Shown: positions 45,174-52,607 of the stretch, piece by piece
Layout: the number at the start of each line of letters is the position of its first letter
Position numbering within the stretch: the first letter of the stretch is position 1
Source: Bacillus sp. HF117_J1_D
GTDB lineage: Bacteria; Bacillota; Bacilli; Bacillales; Bacillaceae_C
Direction of reading: 5' to 3'
NCBI GenBank assembly: GCA_009928435.1
Contig: JAABNQ010000003.1
Location: 1-64,000, forward strand
DNA: 64,000 nucleotides
Notes under the pieces: model-generated
What the model was told of the DNA's origin: nothing
Database searches by the model: none
The model's input: only the letters and a program-made list of their open reading frames with translations
Program-made: the position numbers and the translations under genes

Positions 45174-46715
45174 TCATACAATGGAGGTGGATTCTGGCTC
45201 CTGTGTTTGAATTTTGTCATGAAACGGTGTTGCTGATCCTGTCTGGCGATTTTTCCGTAATGTTTCCAAATCTACATCCCCGACAACAACAGCTTCCACA
45301 TTGGGTCGGCTCTCGGCCACGACTCCTGCATTTGGGAAAGAGAAATCAACCGGAGAGAAAATGCCCGATTGTCCATACCTTGCATCTGCAAGAGTAACAT
45401 TCGTCATATTTCCGGACGCCCCAGAAATAACGGTATACACTTGGTTTTCAATGGCTCTTGCTTGAGAACAATAGCGAATTCGCAAATAGCCTTGTTCATT
45501 TTCTTCTGCAAATGGTGTAAATATGATTTGTGCCCCTTGATCGGCTGCTTGACGGGCAAGTTCTGGAAAGAGAATGTCATAACCAATCAATATCGCGATT
45601 TTTCCGCAGTCCGTATCAAATACCCTTACATCTTTCCCCGGCCTTATACCAAGCCAGCTTTTCTCTGAGGGGGCGACATGAAGTTTGTATTGCCTGTCAA
45701 AAGTGCCATTACGCCTAAATAGATAAGATACATTATAAATCTCGTTATCTTCTTCCACGTAATGTGATCCGGCAATGATATTAATGCTGTATTTTAGAGC
45801 TAAATCAGAAAACAGCTGTATATAATTTTCCTTATAAGCCGTTACTTCTTGAGCATGCCCGCTCGGAAACCTTTCATTTGAAAAAGCAGCCAGCTGCATT
45901 GTAAGTGCTTCTGGAAATAAGACGAAATCCGACCTTACCTTGGAACTACTGCGAACGTAATACTCACATTGCCTAGCAAATTCCTCAAAAGACCGGACTT
46001 CTTTATAGTCATATTGAATGGAAGAAATACGCACAGGTAAAGAATGTCTGTAGTCCCTGTCTGAAGGAGGGGCATAATCCTCATTCACCCACTCCATTAA
46101 TGTTGCATTTTCTAACGAGGCTTTATCGTCGGGGAGATAGTTTGTCAGTACTTTCTTAAATTTAAATCCGTTCATTGTTTGAAATACGATGACAGGATCA
46201 TATATCTTTTTCTTGATTACCTGGTTAACATATTCTTCTGGCGTCAGCTTATCAGCATATTGGTAATAATTAGGCATACGACCGCCAAATAAAATACTCT
46301 TCAAATTAAACTTCCGGCAAAGCTTCCGCCGCTCCTCATACAACCGGCGTCCAATCTTTAATTTCCGGTAGTCCGGATGCACCACTACATCCAATCCATA
46401 TAGATTCTTTCCATTTGGATTATGATTTTGAATATAGCCTTTCCCGGAAATTTGATCAATCGTGTGGTCTTCACCATAATCCTCGAAGTTAATAATAATA
46501 CTGGAGCATGCCCCTATGATTTTTCCGCCATATTCAACACAAAACTGCCCTTCTGGAAAAATATTAATATGGCTTCTGTAATGCTTGGCTTCAAAAGCAA
46601 CTCCCGGAAGCCCAAAACTTAAATTGGCGACCTTTACAACTTCTTCAATGTCCTCTTCACGAATATTGCGGATGATGATTTCATTTTGATACTGATCAGT
46701 GTCTGCTTCACTCAT
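45174..46715 (-). CDS. GNAT-nitrilase fusion protein lacking the catalytic Cys
   Basis: A 513-residue two-domain protein. Residues 10-220 are a GNAT acetyltransferase (VVVHPDYRKLKIGRRLY, LFGGRMPNYYQYADKLTPEEY). Residues 235-500 are a carbon-nitrogen hydrolase fold with Glu (LFPEALTMQ) and Lys (YKLHVAPSEKSW) in place, but the Cys motif (usually CYDxxFPE) reads GYDILFPE: GGT replaces TGT. The hydrolase may be inactive or a binding domain. The ATG at 46715 has AAGGAGTGGAG upstream. Bifunctional proteins of this layout are known; the Gly is unusual. An attenuator-like hairpin (46744-46767) precedes it. Confidence 0.85.
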   Translation of the reverse strand: MSEADTDQYQNEIIIRNIREEDIEEVVKVANLSFGLPGVAFEAKHYRSHINIFPEGQFCVEYGGKIIGACSSIIINFEDYGEDHTIDQISGKGYIQNHNPNGKNLYGLDVVVHPDYRKLKIGRRLYEERRKLCRKFNLKSILFGGRMPNYYQYADKLTPEEYVNQVIKKKIYDPVIVFQTMNGFKFKKVLTNYLPDDKASLENATLMEWVNEDYAPPSDRDYRHSLPVRISSIQYDYKEVRSFEEFARQCEYYVRSSSKVRSDFVLFPEALTMQLAAFSNERFPSGHAQEVTAYKENYIQLFSDLALKYSINIIAGSHYVEEDNEIYNVSYLFRRNGTFDRQYKLHVAPSEKSWLGIRPGKDVRVFDTDCGKIAILIGYDILFPELARQAADQGAQIIFTPFAEENEQGYLRIRYCSQARAIENQVYTVISGASGNMTNVTLADARYGQSGIFSPVDFSFPNAGVVAESRPNVEAVVVGDVDLETLRKNRQTGSATPFHDKIQTQEPESTSIV

Positions 46716-46743
46716 AAACGCACTCCACTCCTTTTTTTTACAA

Positions 46744-46767
46744 AAAGGAGAGAAATACTCTCCTTTT
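46744..46767 (-). terminator. attenuator-like hairpin before the GNAT-nitrilase gene
   Basis: AAAAGGAGAG and CTCTCCTTTT form a 10-bp stem; on the leftward transcript TTTTTGT follows. It sits between element copy 4 and the ribosome site, so it may attenuate the distal part of the operon. Confidence 0.55.
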
Positions 46768-46769
46768 AT

Positions 46770-46928
46770 CAAATGTGCTTTGGCTTACTTGCACCTAGTT
46801 TTTATCGAGCTTCGCTCGATACATTCCCTCTGAAAATGTAGCATCGACCATTTAGCCAGAGTTTGAACCCCTATGCTTTCATCACACCACTTACAGATGT
46901 GGGAGACTTCTGCTAAATGAAGTTAAAT
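46770..46928 (+). repeat. intergenic element copy 4 (full length)
   Basis: A full-length copy, from CAAATGTGCTTTGGC through the CGAGCTTCGCTCG hairpin to AATGAAGTTAAAT, preceded by TTTAT (46765-46769). The stop codon of the C45 gene (TAA, 46923-46925) is inside the conserved right end, so the element supplies the end of that gene. Confidence 0.78.
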
Positions 46929-48005
46929 CTCTTCATATGCTTCAATGGTAGGCTTACCTGCACAAAATAGAGTTTTCTTTTGTGATAGATTCATAATGAT
47001 GGAGAAGACTGTTTCCGAACGGCGGTGCTCCGGTGCCTGTTTATTTGGGAAATGATTAATGGAGTTTGGATAATTATATTGATCAGTAAACCATCTCTTA
47101 AAGCTACCCTCATTAATCGTTTCTCCCTTTGCCAAAGCCGTATTAATGAGTTGCTCAGCACGTAGTTTCCTAATCATCGAATCTGTGTATTTAAATTCAT
47201 TCAAATCTACTAAGTTCTTTAACAGCTCTTGTGAAAGAATATGATTTGAATGAACAGCTGTACCGTTTGCTTCCGTCATCATGTCGATACCAAATGGCGA
47301 CACTTCAACATTGGCCGCTAAAGACATACCTTCCCCCTCGTGGCTTGCAATCATAAAATTGGCAGCAGAAGCCATTTGACCATTATGGACTCTTGATAAG
47401 GCTTCATGGAAAGAAGAAGAGTTCAAAACAGCCCTTAAACCTAAGTGAATAGGAACTTCATCGGATTTTTTATCTGTAATTAAAGCATTCAGGCACACGG
47501 CCACACCAGCAGAATTACAGCCGATTTTTCCTATAATCCCGCCTTCCGTCACCATTGTAATATCAGGCTTATCCTTTTGTTTGATTCGAAGAAGCAACAG
47601 ACTGTCAATCTGACTGCCTTTCCAATCCCAGTTTTGTCCGATAATCGTCTCATCGCAAGCAGGAGCCGTTACAGCAATGGATGTGCATCCATCTGAAAAA
47701 AGCTTGTCCTTTCGCCCAGTAAGAGCTATTTCGCTTCGTGCATTCAATGCCAAAATATCCTCGAAACTTACGCCTGCTCCACGCGCCACTCCTTCCATTT
47801 CCTCTATCAGCTCAGGGTCATATGCTTCAATTGCTTTTAAATGGTCAAGCCCACGGTTACACGCTTCCTTCCAACTAATTTGATGATAGCCGTAGAAGAG
47901 CTTCTCATATGTTTCCAAGCTGACTTGAATTTGCTCTTTTCCTTCACGACCGTGCTTTTCACCTATTTCACGCGGTGTACCTTCCAAGTCTAACTGTTTA
48001 ATCAT
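46923..48005 (-). CDS. C45 family acyltransferase/hydrolase (copy 2)
   Basis: A 360-residue Ntn-hydrolase of the C45 family, similar throughout to the protein at 18700-19797. The nucleophile Cys is in SDGCTSIAV, followed by GQNWDWKGSQ. The ATG at 48005 has GAAGGAA upstream. It lies 22 nt after the DAO-type oxidase gene, and its last codons run into element copy 4. It probably cleaves or transfers the acyl group of an amide in the same pathway as the oxidase (inference). Confidence 0.82.
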   Translation of the reverse strand: MIKQLDLEGTPREIGEKHGREGKEQIQVSLETYEKLFYGYHQISWKEACNRGLDHLKAIEAYDPELIEEMEGVARGAGVSFEDILALNARSEIALTGRKDKLFSDGCTSIAVTAPACDETIIGQNWDWKGSQIDSLLLLRIKQKDKPDITMVTEGGIIGKIGCNSAGVAVCLNALITDKKSDEVPIHLGLRAVLNSSSFHEALSRVHNGQMASAANFMIASHEGEGMSLAANVEVSPFGIDMMTEANGTAVHSNHILSQELLKNLVDLNEFKYTDSMIRKLRAEQLINTALAKGETINEGSFKRWFTDQYNYPNSINHFPNKQAPEHRRSETVFSIIMNLSQKKTLFCAGKPTIEAYEEI

Positions 48006-48027
48006 AGACGCTGTTCCTTCTTTCTCT

Positions 48028-49305
48028 TTAGGAAATATAATCCAAAAACTTAAAGTAATATTTCATGATTCCCAATCCAGTGGCGTTCATATTATGGAAC
48101 GGGATGGGTTTCAGATTTGAGCGATCAAGAGGATTGTTTTTATCCCCTTCATTGAGCATATTCATGGCCACAATTTTCCCTAAAAGCGTAGACATGGCCG
48201 CCCCATGCCCCGCGTATCCAAAAGCAAAGTGGGTACCGTCATCCAGCTGACCAATATATGGGATCTTTTCAACGGTAAACCCTACCTTTCCGCTCCACTT
48301 ATAATCCACTTTAGCATCTTTCAACGCTGGAAAGACGTCTACCATGCCAGCTTGTAAGTTCTCGAAGAGTCTTCGAGCATCCCGCTTGCTAGTGGTTCGT
48401 CCCGACCCTCCGAAAACCATACGGTTATCTGCGGAAAGCCTGAAGTAGTACAACAGATTCTTTGTGTCAGAGGCTGCGCGGTTATGTTTGATCAGATTAC
48501 TGCACAATTCCTTAGGAAGTGTTTCGGTAGCAAGAACAATACTCTCAACGGGTACAATTGATTTCTTAATTCGTTTATGAACATCCGTCGTATAAGCATT
48601 AACAAACATCCCCACCTGCTTGGCAATCACACGCCCATTGTTCGTCTCAACAATCACTCGATCATGAGATACCCGCTTAATATTAATAGCTTCTGAATGT
48701 TCATAAATGGTACCACCGCCTTTTTCCACCGCGTTGGCCAAGCCAAGACAATAATTCAATGGATGAAAAATAGCACTTTTTTCATCTATATGAGCGCCAT
48801 GGTAAAAATCAGAGTCCATTTCGGTATGCATATCTTGTTTTTCCACAATGTTTGTCTCAAATTGATAGTTTTTATATAAAAATTCCTGTTCCCGTCTCAT
48901 TCCATCCAAGTGTGACGGTTTGTATGCTGCAAGCAGGTTTCCGTTTCGGAAAAAGTCACACTGGATGCCCTCTTTTTGAATAATATCTTCAATCAGGTCG
49001 ATACTGTCCAAAGACATTTGAAACATCTGCTTTGCTATGTCATGTCCATATTTTCCGGCCAGCTCCTGCATAGACATAACATAACCTATAAGTACTTCTC
49101 CGCCGTTCCTTCCACTGGCTCCAGAACCTACAGTATTGGATTCCAGTACAACAGTTTTCACATTTCTCTGTTGCAGGTGGTAAGCTACAGACAGCCCAGT
49201 AAAACCGCCTCCTATGATAACGACGTCACACGTTTCCTCCCCTTGTTGCACAGGTCTTCTCTTCAGATCATTTGCTGTTGCTTGCCACAACGATTTGTTG
49301 CTCAT
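48028..49305 (-). CDS. FAD-dependent amine oxidoreductase (DAO/PuuB-like)
   Basis: A 425-residue flavoenzyme of the D-amino-acid-oxidase family, of the gamma-glutamylputrescine oxidase group by overall features. The FAD site VVIIGGGFTGLSVAYHL is N-terminal, then GSGASGRNGGEV, and GYAGHGAAMSTLLGK closes the fold. It would oxidise an amine to an aldehyde plus ammonia and peroxide. The ATG at 49305 has AAGGAG. Between a polyamine-binding protein and a C45 enzyme, a (modified) polyamine is the likely substrate. Confidence 0.85.
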   Translation of the reverse strand: MSNKSLWQATANDLKRRPVQQGEETCDVVIIGGGFTGLSVAYHLQQRNVKTVVLESNTVGSGASGRNGGEVLIGYVMSMQELAGKYGHDIAKQMFQMSLDSIDLIEDIIQKEGIQCDFFRNGNLLAAYKPSHLDGMRREQEFLYKNYQFETNIVEKQDMHTEMDSDFYHGAHIDEKSAIFHPLNYCLGLANAVEKGGGTIYEHSEAINIKRVSHDRVIVETNNGRVIAKQVGMFVNAYTTDVHKRIKKSIVPVESIVLATETLPKELCSNLIKHNRAASDTKNLLYYFRLSADNRMVFGGSGRTTSKRDARRLFENLQAGMVDVFPALKDAKVDYKWSGKVGFTVEKIPYIGQLDDGTHFAFGYAGHGAAMSTLLGKIVAMNMLNEGDKNNPLDRSNLKPIPFHNMNATGLGIMKYYFKFLDYIS

Positions 49306-49345
49306 GCTTCCACTCCTTCGAATTTAGCTGCTGTCACTATACAGA

Positions 49346-50392
49346 TTACTGTTTCACTTCAGACCATGCACGGTCATAGTACTTAATCGCTTCTCCGACG
49401 TCTTTTGCATGTACACCCCGTTCAAATTCTTCATCCGTCAATTCCAGCTCTTGCTTGACATCATCAGGAAGTAATTCAAGCGCAGCCTTATTCGGGTTAT
49501 GGTATGGATAATCCATTGTAATTTCTTTGCTTATTTCTGGATGCAAAATAAAGTCAATAAATTTTTCTGCATTTTCTTTGTGTGGTGCCCCCTTAGGGAT
49601 AACGAAATTATCTTGCCATAAGCTGAGATGATCTTCGGGAAGAACCATCTTGATGCTTGGGTTTTCTCTCATAGCAAGCGCTGCTTCAGCTCCATAAACG
49701 ACTCCAGCTTTCACCTCTCCGCTGACAAGCAAGTTTTTCGGACTGTCACTATCGAATGCTTTAATATTTGGCATCAGCTTTTTCAATTCCTTACCAGCCT
49801 TCATAATCTCATCTTCGTTTGTACTATTTACGGAATATCCCATCATTTCCAGCATGGCTCCTAACATAGTACGGGGATCGTCAACTACAACTAGACTATC
49901 TTTCAGCTTTGGATTAAACAAATCTTTATAGCTCTTTATCTCAAAGTCTACCAGATCCTCATTATATGCAATGATTTCTGTCCCCCACATATACGGAACA
50001 GAGTATTCATCTTCTGGATCAAAATCCCATCCCATAAACTTTTCATCGATATTTTTCAGGTTCGGTATATTATCTTTATTGATTTTCTCAAGCTGCCCCT
50101 CATTCATCAGCACCTCGATAAAATAAGTCGAAGGGACAGCTATATCATAAGTAGCATTCCCAACGTTCAACTTCGCAACAAGCTCTTCATTAGATGAGAT
50201 TGTGCTGTAGTTGACTTTAATTCCTGTCTCTTCTTCGAATTGCTTAATCAATTCTTCAGGCAAATATTCTGACCAATTTAGAATGTTGACCACATTTTCA
50301 TCCTTGCCGCTGGTCCCAGCGCTACCGCATCCAGCGATTAGCAGAACAAACACTAATGCAGTTACAAGTAAACCTGCCCTTTTAAATCTCAT
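49346..50392 (-). CDS. PotD-like polyamine-binding lipoprotein 5
   Basis: A 348-residue solute-binding lipoprotein (lipobox LLIAGCG; NILNWSEYLPEELIKQFEEE). Close to binding protein 4. The ATG at 50392 has AAGGAG 9 nt upstream. It lies between element copy 5 and the oxidase gene in the NhaC operon. No permease or ATPase accompanies it, so it may share the PotABC transporter. Confidence 0.86.
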   Translation of the reverse strand: MRFKRAGLLVTALVFVLLIAGCGSAGTSGKDENVVNILNWSEYLPEELIKQFEEETGIKVNYSTISSNEELVAKLNVGNATYDIAVPSTYFIEVLMNEGQLEKINKDNIPNLKNIDEKFMGWDFDPEDEYSVPYMWGTEIIAYNEDLVDFEIKSYKDLFNPKLKDSLVVVDDPRTMLGAMLEMMGYSVNSTNEDEIMKAGKELKKLMPNIKAFDSDSPKNLLVSGEVKAGVVYGAEAALAMRENPSIKMVLPEDHLSLWQDNFVIPKGAPHKENAEKFIDFILHPEISKEITMDYPYHNPNKAALELLPDDVKQELELTDEEFERGVHAKDVGEAIKYYDRAWSEVKQ

Positions 50393-50427
50393 TTAGACAT
50401 TCTCCTTTAGCTGCTAGAAATTTTTAT

Positions 50428-50587
50428 CTACCTTCGCGCCTGAGATACCAGTCAAAAGCTCGATAAATTTCCTCTGAAGATCTGTGGCATCCGCCGAAGG
50501 GGTTTGAACTCCCTTTAATAGAACAACCAATAGGTATTCATCTCACCACTTACAGGAGCGGGTGACTTCTGTTGAATGAAATTTGAT
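50428..50587 (+). repeat. intergenic element copy 5
   Basis: A divergent but nearly full-length copy: TTCGCGCC, AGCTCGATA, CCTCTGAAGATCTGTGGCAT, CCGCCGAAGGGGTTTGAACT, CTCACCACTTACAGG and TGAATGAAATTTGAT. Preceded by TTTAT. It ends 11 nt from the stop of the small lipoyl-like gene. Confidence 0.72.
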
Positions 50588-50597
50588 CCTACTTCAT

Positions 50598-50834
50598 CTA
50601 GATTTCGAGAGCATATTCCTCCACATAAGCCAAGACCATTCCCTTAACGACTTCCTCCCCCTCCCGAACCTCCACTGAGGATATTTTTCCTTGGTAGGTC
50701 TTTTTGATTTTCAGTATGGTCTCATCCTTTTGCCTAATTTCAAAGAATGTATTACAGTGTTTTTGGGTAAGATTTTCTTGAATACGGAACCTAACCAGTA
50801 CTCCGTCACAAGGGCTTAAGATCATTTCTTCCAT
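50598..50834 (-). CDS. small lipoyl/biotinyl-like domain protein
   Basis: A 78-residue protein with the sandwich-hybrid pattern of biotinyl/lipoyl domains (ILSPCDGVLVRF… YQGKISSVEVREGEEVVKGMVLAYVE). The hairpin that normally carries the modified Lys (the MKM motif) is shortened by about five residues, so modification is doubtful. The ATG at 50834 is preferred, with GGGGAGG about 9 nt upstream. It sits between the NhaC gene and a potD-like gene. Function is unknown; it could be a carrier or regulatory domain for the pathway. Confidence 0.65.
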   Translation of the reverse strand: MEEMILSPCDGVLVRFRIQENLTQKHCNTFFEIRQKDETILKIKKTYQGKISSVEVREGEEVVKGMVLAYVEEYALEI

Positions 50835-50871
50835 TAACACTATCCTCCCCCTCTTTAACCCATTCTTTAAA

Positions 50872-50906
50872 AGGAATCGCTTTCATTTTTTTAGAAAAAA
50901 TGAAAG
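50872..50906 (-). promoter_or_regulatory. AT-rich hairpin overlapping a cre-like sequence
   Basis: CTTTCATTTTTT (50880-50891) and AAAAAATGAAAG (50895-50906) form a perfect dyad between the NhaC and lipoyl-like genes. Overlapping it, the minus strand reads TGAAAGCGATTCCT, one base from the CcpA cre consensus. Either could set expression of the downstream genes. Confidence 0.4.
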
Positions 50907-50950
50907 TTTCTATTAATTGTTATTAAAAGAGCTTGCAGCTGTCAACAATG

Positions 50951-52393
50951 TTAACTAACTGCATGTTGCTCTCTCTTGCTTTTGGCTTTTTCAGCTACTT
51001 CATCCTTGTATTCTATTTTAAACCCGGTCATCCCATAAATAATGGAAATGATTGGGCTGATCAAACATAGGAACGCAAAAGGCAAATAGCTCAATGTAGC
51101 AACACCAAGCGTAGTCGCCATAAAGGCTCCGCATGTATTCCAAGGAATAAGCGGTGAAGTCATCGTCCCGGCATCTTCAAGTGTACGGGACAGGTTTTTT
51201 GCTTTTAGTCCACGCTTCTCATATTCCGCAGCGTACATTCGTCCAGGAACAATGATAGACAGGTACTGATCACAACCAACGATATTTGCTGATATACAAG
51301 TCGCAACCGTAGCTGCAATTAGACTTCCAGTGTTTTTGGCCAGTTTTAAAATACCTTGGACAATCGCTTCGAAAATTCCCGTCCTTTCCAGAACACCCCC
51401 GAAACACATGGCTATGATAATCAAAGAAACCGTATACAATACTGATTCTATACCGCCATTGTTCAATAGATTATCCACAATCTCGATGTCTGTGTTGATA
51501 GAATAGCCATAATATAAAATGTTTATGGCTTCTCCAACAGGAACTTTTTGGACTACGATAGCACAGATTGCTCCAAGCAGCGAGCCGATTGTCAATCCTG
51601 GAAGAGCTGGAATCTTAAAGATCATCATCACAATAATGAATGATGGGACCAGCAACAGCCAAGGTGATATTGTAAAAATTTCTCCAAGCTGGGACTGAAG
51701 CAGTTTCACCTCTGAAATTTCAGTGCCTTGTCCCGCAAATTTAATACCCATCACTGCATAAATGATCAATGCAATGACAAGAGCTGGGATGGTCGTATAA
51801 AGCATGTGCTTGATATGTTCAAACAACTCAACTCCGACAATACCTGGAGCCAGATTCGTCGTTTCGGATAGAGGAGAAATTTTATCCCCAAAATACACGC
51901 CGGAAATGACAGCGCCTGCCACCATAGCCGGATTCATGCCAAGTCCTTGACCGATTCCCATAATGGCAATCCCGATCGTACCTGCAGCGGTCCAAGCATT
52001 CCCCGAAGCAATAGAAACGATACAGGAAATAGCGCAGGCAGCAACTAGAAAATATCCGGGAGCTAGAATATCCAACCCGTAATAAATCATCGTCGGCACA
52101 ATTCCACCAGCTATCCAAGAACCGATAATGGCACCGATTACCATTAGTATGGTGATCGCTTGAAGCGCCATCCTGACCGCATCAAGCATCCCCTCTTCGA
52201 TTTCTTTCCATTTATATCCGAGCCTTAGCGCAACAATTGCAGCAACACCCGCACTTAAAAGCAACGGAATATGGGGGTCTGCCTCATATATGAATATCCC
52301 TGTAAATAGAGCAATCACCATAAACCCAATTGGAATCAAAGCTACAAGTAAAGTAGGTTTTTTCACATCTTGCCGTTCTCGTTGTTTTTCCAA
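50951..52393 (-). CDS. NhaC-family Na+/H+ antiporter
   Basis: A 480-residue antiporter of the NhaC type with about 12 helices; SGNAWTAAGTIGIAIMGIG, YFGDKISPLSETTNLAPG and PLIPWNTCGAF are family features. Such proteins exchange Na+ for H+, or amines and organic acids in some members. The start is TTG 52393 after GGGAGG. It is the first gene of the sigma-54 operon with potD, oxidase and C45 genes, suggesting substrate or product exchange rather than salt control (inference). Confidence 0.86.
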   Translation of the reverse strand: MEKQRERQDVKKPTLLVALIPIGFMVIALFTGIFIYEADPHIPLLLSAGVAAIVALRLGYKWKEIEEGMLDAVRMALQAITILMVIGAIIGSWIAGGIVPTMIYYGLDILAPGYFLVAACAISCIVSIASGNAWTAAGTIGIAIMGIGQGLGMNPAMVAGAVISGVYFGDKISPLSETTNLAPGIVGVELFEHIKHMLYTTIPALVIALIIYAVMGIKFAGQGTEISEVKLLQSQLGEIFTISPWLLLVPSFIIVMMIFKIPALPGLTIGSLLGAICAIVVQKVPVGEAINILYYGYSINTDIEIVDNLLNNGGIESVLYTVSLIIIAMCFGGVLERTGIFEAIVQGILKLAKNTGSLIAATVATCISANIVGCDQYLSIIVPGRMYAAEYEKRGLKAKNLSRTLEDAGTMTSPLIPWNTCGAFMATTLGVATLSYLPFAFLCLISPIISIIYGMTGFKIEYKDEVAEKAKSKREQHAVS

Positions 52394-52437
52394 ATTTATG
52401 TAACCTCCCGATGAAAAAAAGCGTTATCATATACACT

Positions 52438-52454
52438 TGCAATATTTGTGCCAA
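52438..52454 (-). promoter_or_regulatory. sigma-54 (-24/-12) promoter of the NhaC operon
   Basis: On the minus strand: TTGGCACAAATATTGCA, with GG and GC separated by exactly 10 nt. It lies about 46 bp upstream of the NhaC start. Confidence 0.88.
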
Positions 52455-52499
52455 AAGTGAAAAGGGTTACTGATAACGTTTTCTTTATTAAGACTGCTT

Positions 52500-52525
52500 A
52501 ACATTATTCAAAAATGAATAATGTT
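52500..52525. promoter_or_regulatory. activator dyad upstream of the NhaC promoter
   Basis: A perfect dyad with 11-bp arms (AACATTATTCA … TGAATAATGTT) and a 4-nt centre, containing ATTCAAAAATGAAT at 52506-52519. It lies about 50 bp upstream of the -24/-12 promoter and shares its core with the sites at 30820, 33059 and 33086. Confidence 0.7.
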
Positions 52526-52570
52526 TGCTGATTTGCATGGATTTTCGAAAGTTGATCGTTTTTTTCAGAA

Positions 52571-52605
52571 AAAGCTCCGCTTCAACCATCGAGAAGCGGA
52601 GCTTT
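52571..52605 (-). terminator. terminator of the aminotransferase gene
   Basis: AAAGCTCCGCTT and AAGCGGAGCTTT form a perfect 12-bp stem; CTTTTTCTG follows on the leftward strand. Confidence 0.75.
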
Positions 52606-52607
52606 AT

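Noticed and set aside
45035..45220. 61-aa minus-strand ORF between the GNAT-nitrilase and potD-like genes
   Set aside because: It begins inside the GNAT-nitrilase gene, lacks a ribosome site and shows no recognisable features; it only bridges the intergenic gap.
19821..50587. The repeat family as a CRISPR array
   Set aside because: Copies are kilobases apart, 80-160 bp long and of variable length, with no regular spacers or cas genes.
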